A DNA stretch of 64,000 bases from Bacteroidota bacterium (GCA_026391455.1 JAPLEH010000035.1:62001-126000); one strand, 5' to 3'. Shown: positions 46,406-54,861, counted from the stretch's first letter. Notes: generated by a model from the sequence alone, not told the origin. Program-made: numbers and translations.

Positions 46406-47602
46406 ATGACATACCAACGACAAATTGTAATTGTAGGAGGCGGCAATGCAGGCATTTCTACTGCTTCTCAATTGCTCCGGAAAAATAAAGATCTTGATAT
46501 TGCTATCGTAGAACCTTCCGACAATCATTACTACCAGCCTGCATGGACATTGGTGGGTGCCGGTGTATTCGATATTCGTAAGACCATACGTCGCGAAGCT
46601 GAAGTAATGCCTAAAAATGTAAAATGGATCAAACAGAAAGTAGTGGGCTTTCAGCCCGAATCCAATACCATTACACTGGATAATCAGGAAACGATCGGAT
46701 ACCAATACCTGATCGTGGCACCGGGCATACAACTCAATTGGGATGCGATCAAAGGATTAAAAGATACACTGGGTAAGAACGGGGTTTGCTCCAATTACAG
46801 TTTTGATCAGGCTCCTTATACCTGGGAATGTATTAAAAACTTTAGAGGAGGAAATGCACTGTTCACCAACCCGAATACGCCTGTAAAATGTGGCGGAGCC
46901 CCACATAAGATCATGTGGCTGGCCGCCGATTATTTTAAAAAACACAAAGTCTTTGATAAAACGAAGATCCAGTATTGGAGTGGCGGCACCCGCCTCTTTG
47001 GCGTGGATAAATATGAAATCACGTTAAAGAAAGTAGCAGCACGCGACAATGTCGATATGCATTTCTTTACCCGGCTGGCGGAAATTGACGGGCCCGCACA
47101 TACCGCCAAATTTATCGGTATCGGAGAAACTAATAAAGATCAGGAATATGTTGTGCCGTTTGAAATGATACATGTAACACCGCCGCAAAGCGCACCCGAT
47201 TTCGTGCGCAACAGTCCGCTGGCCAATGCTGCCGGATGGGTGGATGTGGACAAACACACCCTGCAACATGTGAAATATGCCAATGTGTTTTCATTGGGCG
47301 ATGCAGCATCTTTACCTACTTCCCGTACCGGTGCTGCCATTCGTAAACAGGCGCCGGTGTTGGTAAAGAATTTGCTGGCCTTAATGGCAGGCAAACCACT
47401 TACCGGTTCGTACAACGGATATACCAGTTGCCCGGTGGTGACCGGTTATGGCAAATTGGTACTCTGTGAATTTGATTATGACAACAAACCCGTTGAAACC
47501 TTTCCCATCGACCAGAGCAAAGAACGCTGGTCCATGTATCAACTGAAACGCAGAGTATTGCCCTGGCTCTATTGGCATAAAATATTGCCCGGAAAAATGT
47601 AA
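46406..47602 (+). CDS. sulfide:quinone oxidoreductase-like flavoprotein
   Basis: The 398-residue product has the FAD dinucleotide motif VIVGGGNAGISTASQL (about 4-20), NHYYQPAWTLVGAG, the second FAD motif NVFSLGDAASLPTSRTG (about 295-311), and cysteines at VKCGGAPHKIMW (about 160) and near the C-terminus (TSCPVVTGYGKLVLCEF, about 335-350). This is the type II (eukaryote-like) SQR pattern. It should oxidise sulfide to a persulfide and reduce quinone at the membrane. It diverges from the persulfide dioxygenase, its likely pathway partner. Confidence 0.88.
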   Translation: MTYQRQIVIVGGGNAGISTASQLLRKNKDLDIAIVEPSDNHYYQPAWTLVGAGVFDIRKTIRREAEVMPKNVKWIKQKVVGFQPESNTITLDNQETIGYQYLIVAPGIQLNWDAIKGLKDTLGKNGVCSNYSFDQAPYTWECIKNFRGGNALFTNPNTPVKCGGAPHKIMWLAADYFKKHKVFDKTKIQYWSGGTRLFGVDKYEITLKKVAARDNVDMHFFTRLAEIDGPAHTAKFIGIGETNKDQEYVVPFEMIHVTPPQSAPDFVRNSPLANAAGWVDVDKHTLQHVKYANVFSLGDAASLPTSRTGAAIRKQAPVLVKNLLALMAGKPLTGSYNGYTSCPVVTGYGKLVLCEFDYDNKPVETFPIDQSKERWSMYQLKRRVLPWLYWHKILPGKM

Positions 47603-47622
47603 TGTCAATCAAATGAGGTGTA

Positions 47623-47654
47623 AAAGGCTGCTCTTTCAAAAAAGGGGCAGCCTT
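47623..47654 (+). terminator. hairpin after the SQR-like gene
   Basis: AAGGCTGC and GGCAGCCTT form a stem of eight or nine pairs around an A-rich loop; no T-run follows, so it may be a processing hairpin or weak terminator just ahead of the next operator. Confidence 0.45.
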
Positions 47655-47658
47655 ACGT

Positions 47659-47672
47659 GTAACAATTGTCAC
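47659..47672 (+). promoter_or_regulatory. Crp/Fnr-type operator for the four-gene operon
   Basis: GTAACAATTGTCAC. The centre (47665.5) is 29.5 bases before GAATTTTG at 47695-47702. The transcript would begin about eight bases before the ATG at 47715. Confidence 0.62.
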
Positions 47673-47714
47673 CCCCTGAATAAACGGGATTGAGGAATTT
47701 TGTATAGTAAAAAA

Positions 47715-47984
47715 ATGATGATGAAGCTTATATATCAGATCAGTCACGGGTGGTCAACGTTAAAGTTCCTGCAGGTTGGCATAGGAGGCTTAATTTTGTA
47801 CACATCTGCCGGAGAGGGACAGATTCCGGGAATACTCCTGGGATCATTGTTTACGTTCGCAGCCCTGGTGGGAAATGGTCAATGTTGCATGGGGAATGCC
47901 TGCCATACCGGGGCAGCAGATACGAATACAAAAGTTATTACAACAACGGAAACGGAATATGAAGAACTGGATGCTGACAAATAA
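47715..47984 (+). CDS. small membrane protein, YgaP/DUF2892-like
   Basis: The 89-residue product has two helices (about 15-32 and 38-55), then a cysteine cluster GNGQCCMGNACHTG (about 55-68) and an acidic tail. Short two-helix DUF2892-type proteins often accompany rhodaneses and sulfur transfer; here the match is by layout only. An earlier in-frame TTG at 47700 would lie inside the promoter. It overlaps the next gene by 26 bases. Confidence 0.7.
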   Translation: MMMKLIYQISHGWSTLKFLQVGIGGLILYTSAGEGQIPGILLGSLFTFAALVGNGQCCMGNACHTGAADTNTKVITTTETEYEELDADK

Positions 47985-48171
47985 ATTACTGCTCGCCGGA
48001 ATAGCAGTGGGCGCCATTGCCGGTTATATATACTGGCAGCAAGTAGGATGTAGCAGTGGTACCTGTGCCATTACATCCAAATGGCACCGTAGCAGTGCCT
48101 ATGGTGCGCTGATGGGTGGATTACTTTTCAGTATGTTTAAAAAAGAAAAAAATGCAAACAGCAACGGATAA
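47959..48171 (+). CDS. DUF6132-like small membrane protein
   Basis: The 70-residue product has two helices (about 8-26 and 46-62) separated by the loop VGCSSGTCAITSKWH, a Cys pair and GTCxITS motif of a Bacteroidota-specific family I recognise as DUF6132. It starts at the ATG of MKNWMLTNKLLL and overlaps both neighbours (26 and 20 bases), showing tight translational coupling. Confidence 0.75.
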   Translation: MKNWMLTNKLLLAGIAVGAIAGYIYWQQVGCSSGTCAITSKWHRSSAYGALMGGLLFSMFKKEKNANSNG

Positions 48172-48481
48172 CCGCAAAGAAAGTTTCAGCCAGTTGATCG
48201 GTGGTGATACACCGGTATTGGTGGATTTTTTTGCAGAATGGTGTGGGCCTTGTAAGATGATGAAACCGGTATTGGAAGATTTACACCGGAAGATGGGACC
48301 CGCATTGCGCATTATAAAAGTGGGTATTGATAAAAGTCCCTCCGCTGCAAATGCCTGGCAGGTACAAAGTGTGCCTACACTGATCTTATTTCAGCGGGGA
48401 AAGGTATTGTGGAGAGGAGCAGGTGCGTTACCCGCAGCAGAATTGGAACGGATCATATCACCCTATATAACCAGTAAATAA
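48152..48481 (+). CDS. thioredoxin-like protein
   Basis: The 109-residue product has active site AEWCGPCKMMKP (about 29-40) and cis-Pro in VQSVPTLILFQ. No signal peptide, so cytoplasmic. Within a sulfur-gene operon it could reduce persulfides or rhodanese intermediates. The ATG at 48152 overlaps the previous gene by 20 bases; an earlier in-frame start at 48116 gives a non-family N-terminus. Confidence 0.9.
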   Translation: MQTATDNRKESFSQLIGGDTPVLVDFFAEWCGPCKMMKPVLEDLHRKMGPALRIIKVGIDKSPSAANAWQVQSVPTLILFQRGKVLWRGAGALPAAELERIISPYITSK

Positions 48482-48485
48482 TTCA

Positions 48486-48944
48486 ATGGCAGAAACAAAA
48501 ACAAACCGGGGTTACCTGAGCGCCACGATCGGCTGCAGATGTCCCCGGTGCAGGGAAGGCAAATTATTTCAATACCCGGTCAGTGCCAACCTGAAGAAGA
48601 ATATGACCATGCATAAAAATTGTCCCGTATGTGGTCAGCCTACCGAAATAGAAGTCGGTTTTTATTATGGTACCAGCTATGTAAGCTATGCGATAACGGT
48701 AGCCATGAGTGTGGCCAGCTTGGCGGTATGGGCATTTACCATTGGACTCTCCATCGATGATAACCGTTTTTTTTACTGGATGGGCACCAATGCTGTATTA
48801 CTGCTCCTGCTGCAACCCTGGCTTATGCGGCTGAGCCGCAGCTTCTGGATATCCTGGTTTGTAAAATTTGACCGGGATTGGAGGCAGCACCAGCCGGAGG
48901 ATGTATCTGAACGAATGAATGCGGATCAGGCGAACAATTGGTAA
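48486..48944 (+). CDS. DUF983 family membrane protein
   Basis: The 152-residue product has an N-terminal zinc-ribbon-like Cys set (GCRCPRCREGKLF at about 16-28 and KNCPVCGQPTEIE at about 44-56) and two or more membrane helices (about 70-90 and 97-117). This is the DUF983 pattern; function unknown. It starts four bases after the thioredoxin stop, so it belongs to the same operon. Confidence 0.87.
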   Translation: MAETKTNRGYLSATIGCRCPRCREGKLFQYPVSANLKKNMTMHKNCPVCGQPTEIEVGFYYGTSYVSYAITVAMSVASLAVWAFTIGLSIDDNRFFYWMGTNAVLLLLLQPWLMRLSRSFWISWFVKFDRDWRQHQPEDVSERMNADQANNW

Positions 48945-48956
48945 CAAAAGAATCCC

Positions 48957-48964
48957 TATTTTTG
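48957..48964 (+). promoter_or_regulatory. -7 promoter element of tRNA-Ser
   Basis: TATTTTTG, an exact TAnnTTTG match; a TTG at 48938-48940 may be the -33 element. Transcription would start about 15 bases before the tRNA. Confidence 0.7.
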
Positions 48965-48983
48965 CACCCCTTTACAGGATAAA

Positions 48984-49071
48984 GGAGACTTGTCCGAGTG
49001 GTTGAAGGAGCACGCCTGGAAAGTGTGTATACCTCTAAAGGGTATCGAGGGTTCGAATCCCTCAGTCTCCG
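48984..49071 (+). tRNA. tRNA-Ser (anticodon GGA)
   Basis: The acceptor stem GGAGACT (48984-48990) pairs with AGTCTCC (49064-49070), G at 49071 is the discriminator. The anticodon loop CTGGAAA gives GGA. A long variable arm (TGTGTATACCTCTAAAGGGTAT region) and the TPsiC loop GGTTCGAATCC are present, as expected for serine tRNA. CCA is not encoded. Confidence 0.95.
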
Positions 49072-49079
49072 CAGAATGA

Positions 49080-49117
49080 ATGCAAATAACTATAAATCAG
49101 TTATTTGCATTTTTTTT
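49080..49117 (+). terminator. terminator of tRNA-Ser
   Basis: ATGCAAATAACT and AGTTATTTGCAT form a perfect 12-pair stem with a seven-base loop, followed by seven Ts. Confidence 0.9.
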
Positions 49118-49225
49118 GGGGCCTTTGAAAAACAGCCATTTTGCAATATTGTAACTTCTTTTTCTGATATGAAAAGGTGCCCTTTTAGCCTGCGAGTGGT
49201 CGCAAGGCTAAGTCAATTGTGCGAC

Positions 49226-49350
49226 ACCCGATAGCTATCGGGTGGGCGAACTACGGAGATGAAATTATTTGTAGTAAAGATATCTTCGTATTAGCCCTGT
49301 GTCCTTGCTGCCAGCAAGGCTGGGAGAGAAGGCGCCGGGTAGAGTGAAAG
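49226..49350. repeat. structured repeat copy R1, interrupted by a palindrome
   Basis: CTACGGAGAT and ATCTTCGTATTAG form the inner stem seen in copies R2-R4, with GCCCTGTGTC on the right. On the left, the matching arm GACAC...GGGC appears to be split by the palindrome ACCCGATAGCTATCGGGT (49226-49243). It lies upstream of the orphan gene. The rest of 49118-49373 shows no gene. Confidence 0.6.
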
Positions 49351-49373
49351 CATTTATGTTAATAGTATAGCGT

Positions 49374-49739
49374 ATGTTAATAATAACTGATGTTTTAGAA
49401 GCAAATAAATTGTTGAAATCGTTGGAGGGGGCTGATTTTAGCATAGCTCTTTATTCTGAAACGTTGAAAAGAATAGCTATAAGGTTGAAATTAGTAAACA
49501 CCCAAGAGGTAGTTTATATAATTGGAATTGGCTGTCAGAGTATGTATGGAAAATTTTCATTTCGTAATTCAGTCTTGCAAATAGTAACTGAAAAAATGAC
49601 AAGTGATGAAGAAAGTGTAATAAGGATTTTTGATATTCTTTCAGGATTTGAGCTAGTAGTTGATGGTGGTTTTACGATTGCCATTGGAATGGAGGCTGAA
49701 TTTGGAGATTCTTTTGATAATTTCATTATTAGTGCTTGA
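49374..49739 (+). CDS. AT-rich orphan gene, 121 aa
   Basis: The 121-residue product begins MLIITDVLEANKLLKSLEGA; acidic, soluble, with alternating hydrophobic residues and no signal peptide. I do not recognise a family. The gene is clearly richer in A and T than its neighbours and uses codons such as ATA, TTA and AGG that are uncommon in the surrounding genes, suggesting transfer. It sits 300 bases after a tRNA-Ser and is bracketed by copies of a structured repeat. Confidence 0.6.
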   Translation: MLIITDVLEANKLLKSLEGADFSIALYSETLKRIAIRLKLVNTQEVVYIIGIGCQSMYGKFSFRNSVLQIVTEKMTSDEESVIRIFDILSGFELVVDGGFTIAIGMEAEFGDSFDNFIISA

Positions 49740-49749
49740 TAAACTTTTG

Positions 49750-49904
49750 TTTACGCCTGACGTCTGGCCTCCTGGCATCGTTATATGGGCCGACGCCGGG
49801 CGAGCTACGGAGATGAAAATAATTAGCGGAACGGTATCTTCGTATTAGCCCGGCGTCCCTGCTTTACACATGGCTTCGCGAGGAGACGCCAGACAGAAAA
49901 GAAT
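49750..49904. repeat. structured repeat copy R2
   Basis: About 155 bases. Outer arms GTCTGGC/GCCAGAC; middle stem GACGCCGGGC (49792-49801) with GCCCGGCGTC (49848-49857); inner stem TACGGAGAT (49806-49814) with ATCTTCGTA (49836-49844). Confidence 0.85.
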
Positions 49905-49922
49905 AGGATAGAAATGACATTC

Positions 49923-50076
49923 TTTACGCCTGGCGTCTGGCATCCAGGCTGCGTCAAAAGGCCGACGCTGGGCGGGCTACGGAGTTGAAAATTATAAGAC
50001 AAAAGTTAACTTCATATTAGTCCAGCGTCCCTGCTGCGCACATAGCCTCGCGAAGAGACGCCAGACAGAAAAGAAT
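49923..50076. repeat. structured repeat copy R3
   Basis: The middle stem is GACGCTGGGC (49964-49973) with GTCCAGCGTC (50020-50029), and the inner stem TACGGAGTT (49978-49986) with AACTTCATA (50008-50016). Both differ from R2 by paired changes that keep the stems. Confidence 0.85.
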
Positions 50077-50090
50077 TGAAATGCCATTTT

Positions 50091-50241
50091 TTTATGCCTG
50101 GTTTCTGGCATCCAGGCACTTTCAAAAGGCCGACTCCGGACGGGCTACGGAGATGAAAATAATTAGCGGAACGGTATCTTCGTATTAGCCCGGCGTCCCT
50201 GCTTCACACATGGCCACTCTGGGAGACGCCGGGCAGAAAAT
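50091..50241. repeat. structured repeat copy R4
   Basis: The core is nearly identical to R2, including the loop between the inner arms, but the left middle arm (GACTCCGGAC) has two changes that weaken pairing. The remaining 50242-50376 holds a short related tail and no gene. Confidence 0.8.
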
Positions 50242-50376
50242 ATCGTATTTGCCCGGTGACCCTTCTGACTGCACATGGAAGAGAACAAACACTTTCAGAA
50301 AATACAATTGAAACATCAACAAGCTGACTCAACACACCGCATAAAAAAGTTGTATATTAGAAAATAAAGGCTCCCC

Positions 50377-51198
50377 ATGCTATTCCAAAAACATATTCCC
50401 AACGCTCCGCTCAATCAGTACATTGATTGCATAGTATATGTGGAAGGGAATAATAAAGGAGTAGGATTTCCCAAAACTGCCATGAGCCTGGTGTTTAATC
50501 TCAATGATAGTTTCAAACTGTTTGATGATGCCCGTTTTTCCCGCTATACCGATTATAAAAAATACTGGATCGCCGGCTTGCAAACACAACCTTCCTATGT
50601 GGAAAGCTATGGCAGCAGTAAAATGCTCGTTATCCAGTTCAAATCTATCGGAGCCCATGCGTTTCTGCAGCAACCACTCTGGTATTTTACCAATGGATAT
50701 ACGCATCTGGATGCAGTGCTCAACAACCTGGCCGAAGAAGTATGGGAACAATTACAGGAGACAGAAACCATTGAGGAAAAATTTCAACTGGCTGAAAAAA
50801 TGCTCTTCCGCCGGATCAGGACGCATACCATTCCCCATGGTAAAATGCTCGCGTCTATTGAATATATGTTCACTAAATCACAACCAATCACCGTCAATTA
50901 TATTTGCCGGGAACATGCGGTCTCCCGCAAGCATTTGAATTTCCTTTGCCGTGAATATTTGGGCATCTCACCCAAAATGCTATCATCCCTCAATCGGTTT
51001 CAGACAATACTGCATAGTATCAGCAAAGCGCATCCCGGTAAATTATCCGGACTGGCCTATGAACTGGAATTTTTTGATCAGGCCCATTTCAATAACGACT
51101 TCAAACGCTTTACCGGACTTACCCCTACCACCTATATTAAAAATGTGGAGCAAATGCCTTCCCTGAAATTCATGCCGCATTTTCTGCCGGTAGCATAG
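50377..51198 (+). CDS. AraC family transcriptional regulator
   Basis: The 273-residue product has an N-terminal sensing domain of the kind seen in DUF6597-type AraC proteins (about 1-150; VFNLNDSFKLFDD, GLQTQPSYVESYG) and a C-terminal pair of helix-turn-helices (about 165-262). It ends with the AraC signature ELEFFDQAHFNNDFKRFTG then LTPTTYIK. Target and ligand are unknown. Confidence 0.9.
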   Translation: MLFQKHIPNAPLNQYIDCIVYVEGNNKGVGFPKTAMSLVFNLNDSFKLFDDARFSRYTDYKKYWIAGLQTQPSYVESYGSSKMLVIQFKSIGAHAFLQQPLWYFTNGYTHLDAVLNNLAEEVWEQLQETETIEEKFQLAEKMLFRRIRTHTIPHGKMLASIEYMFTKSQPITVNYICREHAVSRKHLNFLCREYLGISPKMLSSLNRFQTILHSISKAHPGKLSGLAYELEFFDQAHFNNDFKRFTGLTPTTYIKNVEQMPSLKFMPHFLPVA

Positions 51199-51311
51199 CA
51201 AGCTTTCAGTAATCAGTACAACCCGATTGGATTAGAAACAGGTTACATTTTTACAAGTTGGTGCCAACCCTTACCCCTATTTTTGAGCTGTTCTTAAACC
51301 ACATCATTATT

Positions 51312-51725
51312 ATGAAATTACAAATACTGGCATTCCTGTTGCTGATCGCAGCAGGTTGTAACCCTTCCAAAAAAATGTCCACCCCTGCGTACACACTCAA
51401 TGGTACCTGGGTTCCCACCAAACAGGAAATGAGCGGTAATGAACTGCCAGCCATGGTGTATCAAACCCAAAAACTCGTCATTGCCTATACCACCTACACC
51501 CTCATCGCAGAAAGCACCGACAAGGGGATACTGCATTACCAGAATGGACAAATGGATATTTATGGTAAAGATGGGGTGAACGCAGGCAAACATTTTACCG
51601 CGATTTACAAACTGGAGAACGATTTGCTGACCATTTGCTATAACCTGATGGGCACCAGCTATCCCACCAGCTATGATTCCAAGGCAGGGCCGGCTTTATT
51701 TCTGAGCGTGTTTAAGCGGCAATAA
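51312..51725 (+). CDS. TIGR03067-like lipoprotein
   Basis: The 137-residue product has a lipoprotein signal peptide (lipobox LIAAGC, Cys about 16), then a lipocalin-like beta domain. Features typical of the TIGR03067 family are LNGTWVPTKQEMSGNELPA, IYKLENDLLTICYNL and LFLSVFKR. No function is known. The ATG at 51312 gives the lipoprotein signal; the frame opens earlier at 51258. Confidence 0.78.
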   Translation: MKLQILAFLLLIAAGCNPSKKMSTPAYTLNGTWVPTKQEMSGNELPAMVYQTQKLVIAYTTYTLIAESTDKGILHYQNGQMDIYGKDGVNAGKHFTAIYKLENDLLTICYNLMGTSYPTSYDSKAGPALFLSVFKRQ

Positions 51726-51887
51726 TAAGGGTGTAGCGGCTTCTTCAACTCGCCCTTTGGCAGTCTTCAGAATGATACTCAGTGGATAATTCAGGCAATG
51801 GCTATCTGTTATAACGTTCCTGATCGGAGTGTTTTACGATTTATTTTACCGCAAAAAAATCTACTTTTACAGGGAAAAGATAGCCGT

Positions 51888-53024
51888 ATGAAAAAGACGA
51901 TATTTTCGCTCTTCCTAATTGCATTCAGTTTTGTTTCGATCGCACAGGATGATATCACCAATACCTTAAAAGCCCTTTCGGATAAGCAGGAGTACAGTAA
52001 GATCATCAAACAATATACCACGAATACGAAAGCGTATTCCGCTAAAGCCTTATACTATATTGGTCTCGCTTACTACATGAAGGAGGATGATAACAATTGT
52101 ATCAAGTTCATTGATCAGTCTATTGCCAAAGATGCCACAGACCCCGGGGCACTTTATATCAAAGCTTCCACGCTCAACTATATGGGAAAGTTTGAGGAGG
52201 CGATTGCCACTTTTCGCCTGGCTATTCAACTGAAAGCAGACGATGCAGTATTCTATAGCGGAATGGGGGATGCGTTTTACAAACTGGCGAAGTCGGACTC
52301 GGCCCTCGCCGCTTATCAGAAAGCAACCGAACAAACTAACTGTCCTTTCCGCCCCTATTCCATGATCGCGGCTATTTATGCAGATCGCAAAGAAAATGAA
52401 AAAGCATTGCAGGCATATTATACTGCTAAATCAAAAACGAAGACAGGTTCCGATGAATACACCCGCACCTTATTCAATATCGGCTTGTTTGAATACCTGA
52501 AAGGAAACGATGACAAGGCTGAACAGGCTTTCCTCGAATTAATAAAAACGGATGCAGATGATTATCATGCCATCGCCAAATTGATACAAGTTTATTATCA
52601 CCGAAAAGCATATGATAGCGCGAAGCCTTACCGCAACAAACTATACGAAGCCCATCGGCAGGGAAAGCTGAAAGATAATTTGCAAAATATGTTCTGCTTC
52701 GATCAGTTTACCTGGCAGGATAAATTAGTACAGGCTTACGAACGATTTGAAGAAGGTAAAAAGAAAGAGATCTACAACAAGCATCTTTTCTATATACTCG
52801 ACAGCGAAAACAAAATTTTGTTTCGCATTCAAACGGAGTACTCACCCATCTCCGTGGAAATGGGCGGCCCCAAATATGTACTCTGCATGAATAAAGAAAA
52901 TATGCACGCCACCTACGGTATTGGTTTCAATGATGACCTTAAATATGAAGACCTGAAACAAGCCGTGATCGATATTCTCGAAGGAAAATTAAAGCCCATG
53001 GCTTCTTCCCGCACAGGCGGATAA
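51888..53024 (+). CDS. secreted TPR protein
   Basis: The 378-residue product has a signal peptide (about 1-19, ending SIAQ) and four or five TPR units (about 55-270), for example AKALYYIGLAYYMKEDDNNC and AVFYSGMGDAFYKLAKSDSA. A C-terminal region without repeats follows (about 290-378). It probably sits in the periplasm as a scaffold. Its stop is four bases from that of the convergent TatD gene. Confidence 0.82.
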   Translation: MKKTIFSLFLIAFSFVSIAQDDITNTLKALSDKQEYSKIIKQYTTNTKAYSAKALYYIGLAYYMKEDDNNCIKFIDQSIAKDATDPGALYIKASTLNYMGKFEEAIATFRLAIQLKADDAVFYSGMGDAFYKLAKSDSALAAYQKATEQTNCPFRPYSMIAAIYADRKENEKALQAYYTAKSKTKTGSDEYTRTLFNIGLFEYLKGNDDKAEQAFLELIKTDADDYHAIAKLIQVYYHRKAYDSAKPYRNKLYEAHRQGKLKDNLQNMFCFDQFTWQDKLVQAYERFEEGKKKEIYNKHLFYILDSENKILFRIQTEYSPISVEMGGPKYVLCMNKENMHATYGIGFNDDLKYEDLKQAVIDILEGKLKPMASSRTGG

Positions 53025-53028
53025 TATG

Positions 53029-53808
53029 TTATACCGATTGCTCCAGCCGGAATAAGCGGTTGGCATTTTCCGTCGTGATGCGTTGTATGTCTGCCGTTGT
53101 ACATCCGTACAGGGCAGCCAGTTTATTCACCACATGTATCAGATAAGCGGGTTCATTGCGTTTGCCCCGGAAGGGTACCGGTGCCAGATAAGGTGCATCG
53201 GTTTCCAATACTATATTCGAAAGAGGAACGTTTTCCAGTACTTTATCCAACCCCGAATTTTTGAAAGTCACCACACCACCAATGCCAAGGTAAAAACCCA
53301 TTGCTATTACACGAGCCGCCTCATCGGCATTGCCGGAAAAACAATGAAACACGCCGCGCAATTTGTTCTCCTGGTATTGCTTCACCACTTCAATACATTC
53401 ATTGGTTGAGTTGCGGGAATGTATCACAATGGGCAGGTCCAGTTCCAGCGCCCAGCCGATCTGTTCATGAAAAGCCGTGTATTGCTGTTCAGTAAAGGTC
53501 TTGTCCCAATAGAAATCTAGCCCCATCTCACCCACCGCCACAAAACGATGTTGGGTAAAGTAATCCCGGGCAATGGCCAGCTCTTCTTTATAATTTTCCT
53601 TCACGGAGCAGGGGTGCAGCCCCATCATGCCGATACACCGGTCGGGGTATTTCTCCTGCAGGCGGATCAGCGCCGGATGGGTTTCACTGTCAATAGCAGG
53701 CAGCAAAATTTTAGCAACGCCTTCTTTTTCAGCACGTTGCAATATGGCTTCCCGGTCATTATCAAATTCCGGAACATAAATATGAGAATGAGTATCAATC
53801 AGTATCAT
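53029..53808 (-). CDS. TatD family hydrolase
   Basis: Metal-dependent 3'-5' DNase/D-aminoacyl-tRNA deacylase family, 259 residues with a TIM barrel. Ligands are visible in LIDTHSHIYVPEF (His 7 and 9), VGEMGLDFYWD (Glu), LPIVIHSRNS (His), FHCFSG (His) and LETDAPYLAPVPFRGKRNEP (Asp). Cytoplasmic; the role in DNA repair or quality control follows from the family. Confidence 0.92.
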   Translation of the reverse strand: MILIDTHSHIYVPEFDNDREAILQRAEKEGVAKILLPAIDSETHPALIRLQEKYPDRCIGMMGLHPCSVKENYKEELAIARDYFTQHRFVAVGEMGLDFYWDKTFTEQQYTAFHEQIGWALELDLPIVIHSRNSTNECIEVVKQYQENKLRGVFHCFSGNADEAARVIAMGFYLGIGGVVTFKNSGLDKVLENVPLSNIVLETDAPYLAPVPFRGKRNEPAYLIHVVNKLAALYGCTTADIQRITTENANRLFRLEQSV

Positions 53809-53881
53809 GGGGCTGCAAAAGTCATTAAAAAAAATTAAGAAAGCGTTAAACTTTTTGGCCCGCCCGCCTTCTTACTGCTGC

Positions 53882-53889
53882 TAATTTTG
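53882..53889 (+). promoter_or_regulatory. -7 promoter element of the lipoprotein gene at 53915
   Basis: TAATTTTG, an exact TAnnTTTG match 25 bases before the ATG; a TTTTTG lies at 53852-53857. Confidence 0.65.
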
Positions 53890-53914
53890 TAATATCATCC
53901 CCTAAAATTATAGT

Positions 53915-54808
53915 ATGAAACTGCGTTTCAACTCCCCGATCCTGGCTACCATACTGGTGGCATTCACCGTTTTATTTATCGTTTCCTGTCAGAAAGAAGA
54001 TAGCCAGAATGGCACGGCCGACGAACAGGAACAGGCCGCATCCCAGGCTTCCGGCGAAGCTGATGCCGAAGCCGATGTGATTTACAACGGCGTATTCGAC
54101 GATGCGATGGGTGTGAATGATGAAGTGGCACTGGGTGGTACCGGCGTATTCGGTCGTCCCAATGCATGCCCCACCGTTACCATCATCCGCCTCGGAGCCC
54201 CCAATCCTTTCCCGGCCAGGGTTATTCTCGATTTTGGTACCGGTTGTACTGGCCCGGATGGCCATTTCCGCAAAGGGAAAGTGATCACCACCTATACCAA
54301 TCGCCTGCTCGTACCTGGTGCGATTGCCACTACCGAATTTGATGGTTTTTTTGTGGATAGTGTAAAAGTAGAAGGCGTTCATAAGATCACCAACGAAGGA
54401 AACAATACCTCCACACCTCCCGTTCGCAAGTATCGGGTAGATGTGATCAATGGCAAACTGACTAAACCCAGTGGCAATTATATCGAATGGAACAGCACCA
54501 AAACTATCACCCAGGTAGAGGGAATTGTAACCCCCACACCATTGGATGATGTGCTGAAGATCGAAGGAAGCTCCAGAGGACGTGTAAAAAGAGGGGCCCT
54601 GCTGGTAGGCTGGGAATCCAATATCCGCGAACCGCTGATGAAGCGTTTCACCTGCCGCTGGATCGTTAAAGGTATTATCCGGACCGTACGGGTAAACCTG
54701 GGCGCAACCAGCCCCTGGGTGGCGGAGCTCAATTTCGGTACCGGCAACTGCGATAACCAGGCAATTTTGACCATAAATGGAATTCCCCGTCAAATTACTT
54801 TGCCGTAA
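53915..54808 (+). CDS. hypothetical lipoprotein, 297 aa
   Basis: The product has a lipoprotein signal peptide (lipobox FIVSC, Cys about 25), an acidic Glu/Ala/Gln linker (about 30-55), then a beta-rich domain with paired motifs LDFGTGCTGPDG (about 107-118) and LNFGTGNCDN (about 272-281). The two FGTG-C motifs suggest an internal repeat. No known family is recognised; likely cell-surface or periplasmic. Promoter and terminator are both clear, so it is a single-gene unit. Confidence 0.75.
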   Translation: MKLRFNSPILATILVAFTVLFIVSCQKEDSQNGTADEQEQAASQASGEADAEADVIYNGVFDDAMGVNDEVALGGTGVFGRPNACPTVTIIRLGAPNPFPARVILDFGTGCTGPDGHFRKGKVITTYTNRLLVPGAIATTEFDGFFVDSVKVEGVHKITNEGNNTSTPPVRKYRVDVINGKLTKPSGNYIEWNSTKTITQVEGIVTPTPLDDVLKIEGSSRGRVKRGALLVGWESNIREPLMKRFTCRWIVKGIIRTVRVNLGATSPWVAELNFGTGNCDNQAILTINGIPRQITLP

Positions 54809-54861
54809 TTAAAAAAATATTATACCTTTAAACCAGTTTTCATAGGGTACGGATTAAAAAC

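Noticed and set aside
49226-50241. Structured repeats as integron attC sites
   Set aside because: They lack the RYYYAAC and GTTRRRY core boxes and no integrase is nearby, although the gene-between-repeats layout is similar.
53972-54793. 273-codon frame opposite the lipoprotein at 53915
   Set aside because: The forward frame has a lipobox, an exact -7 element and a terminator; the reverse has none.
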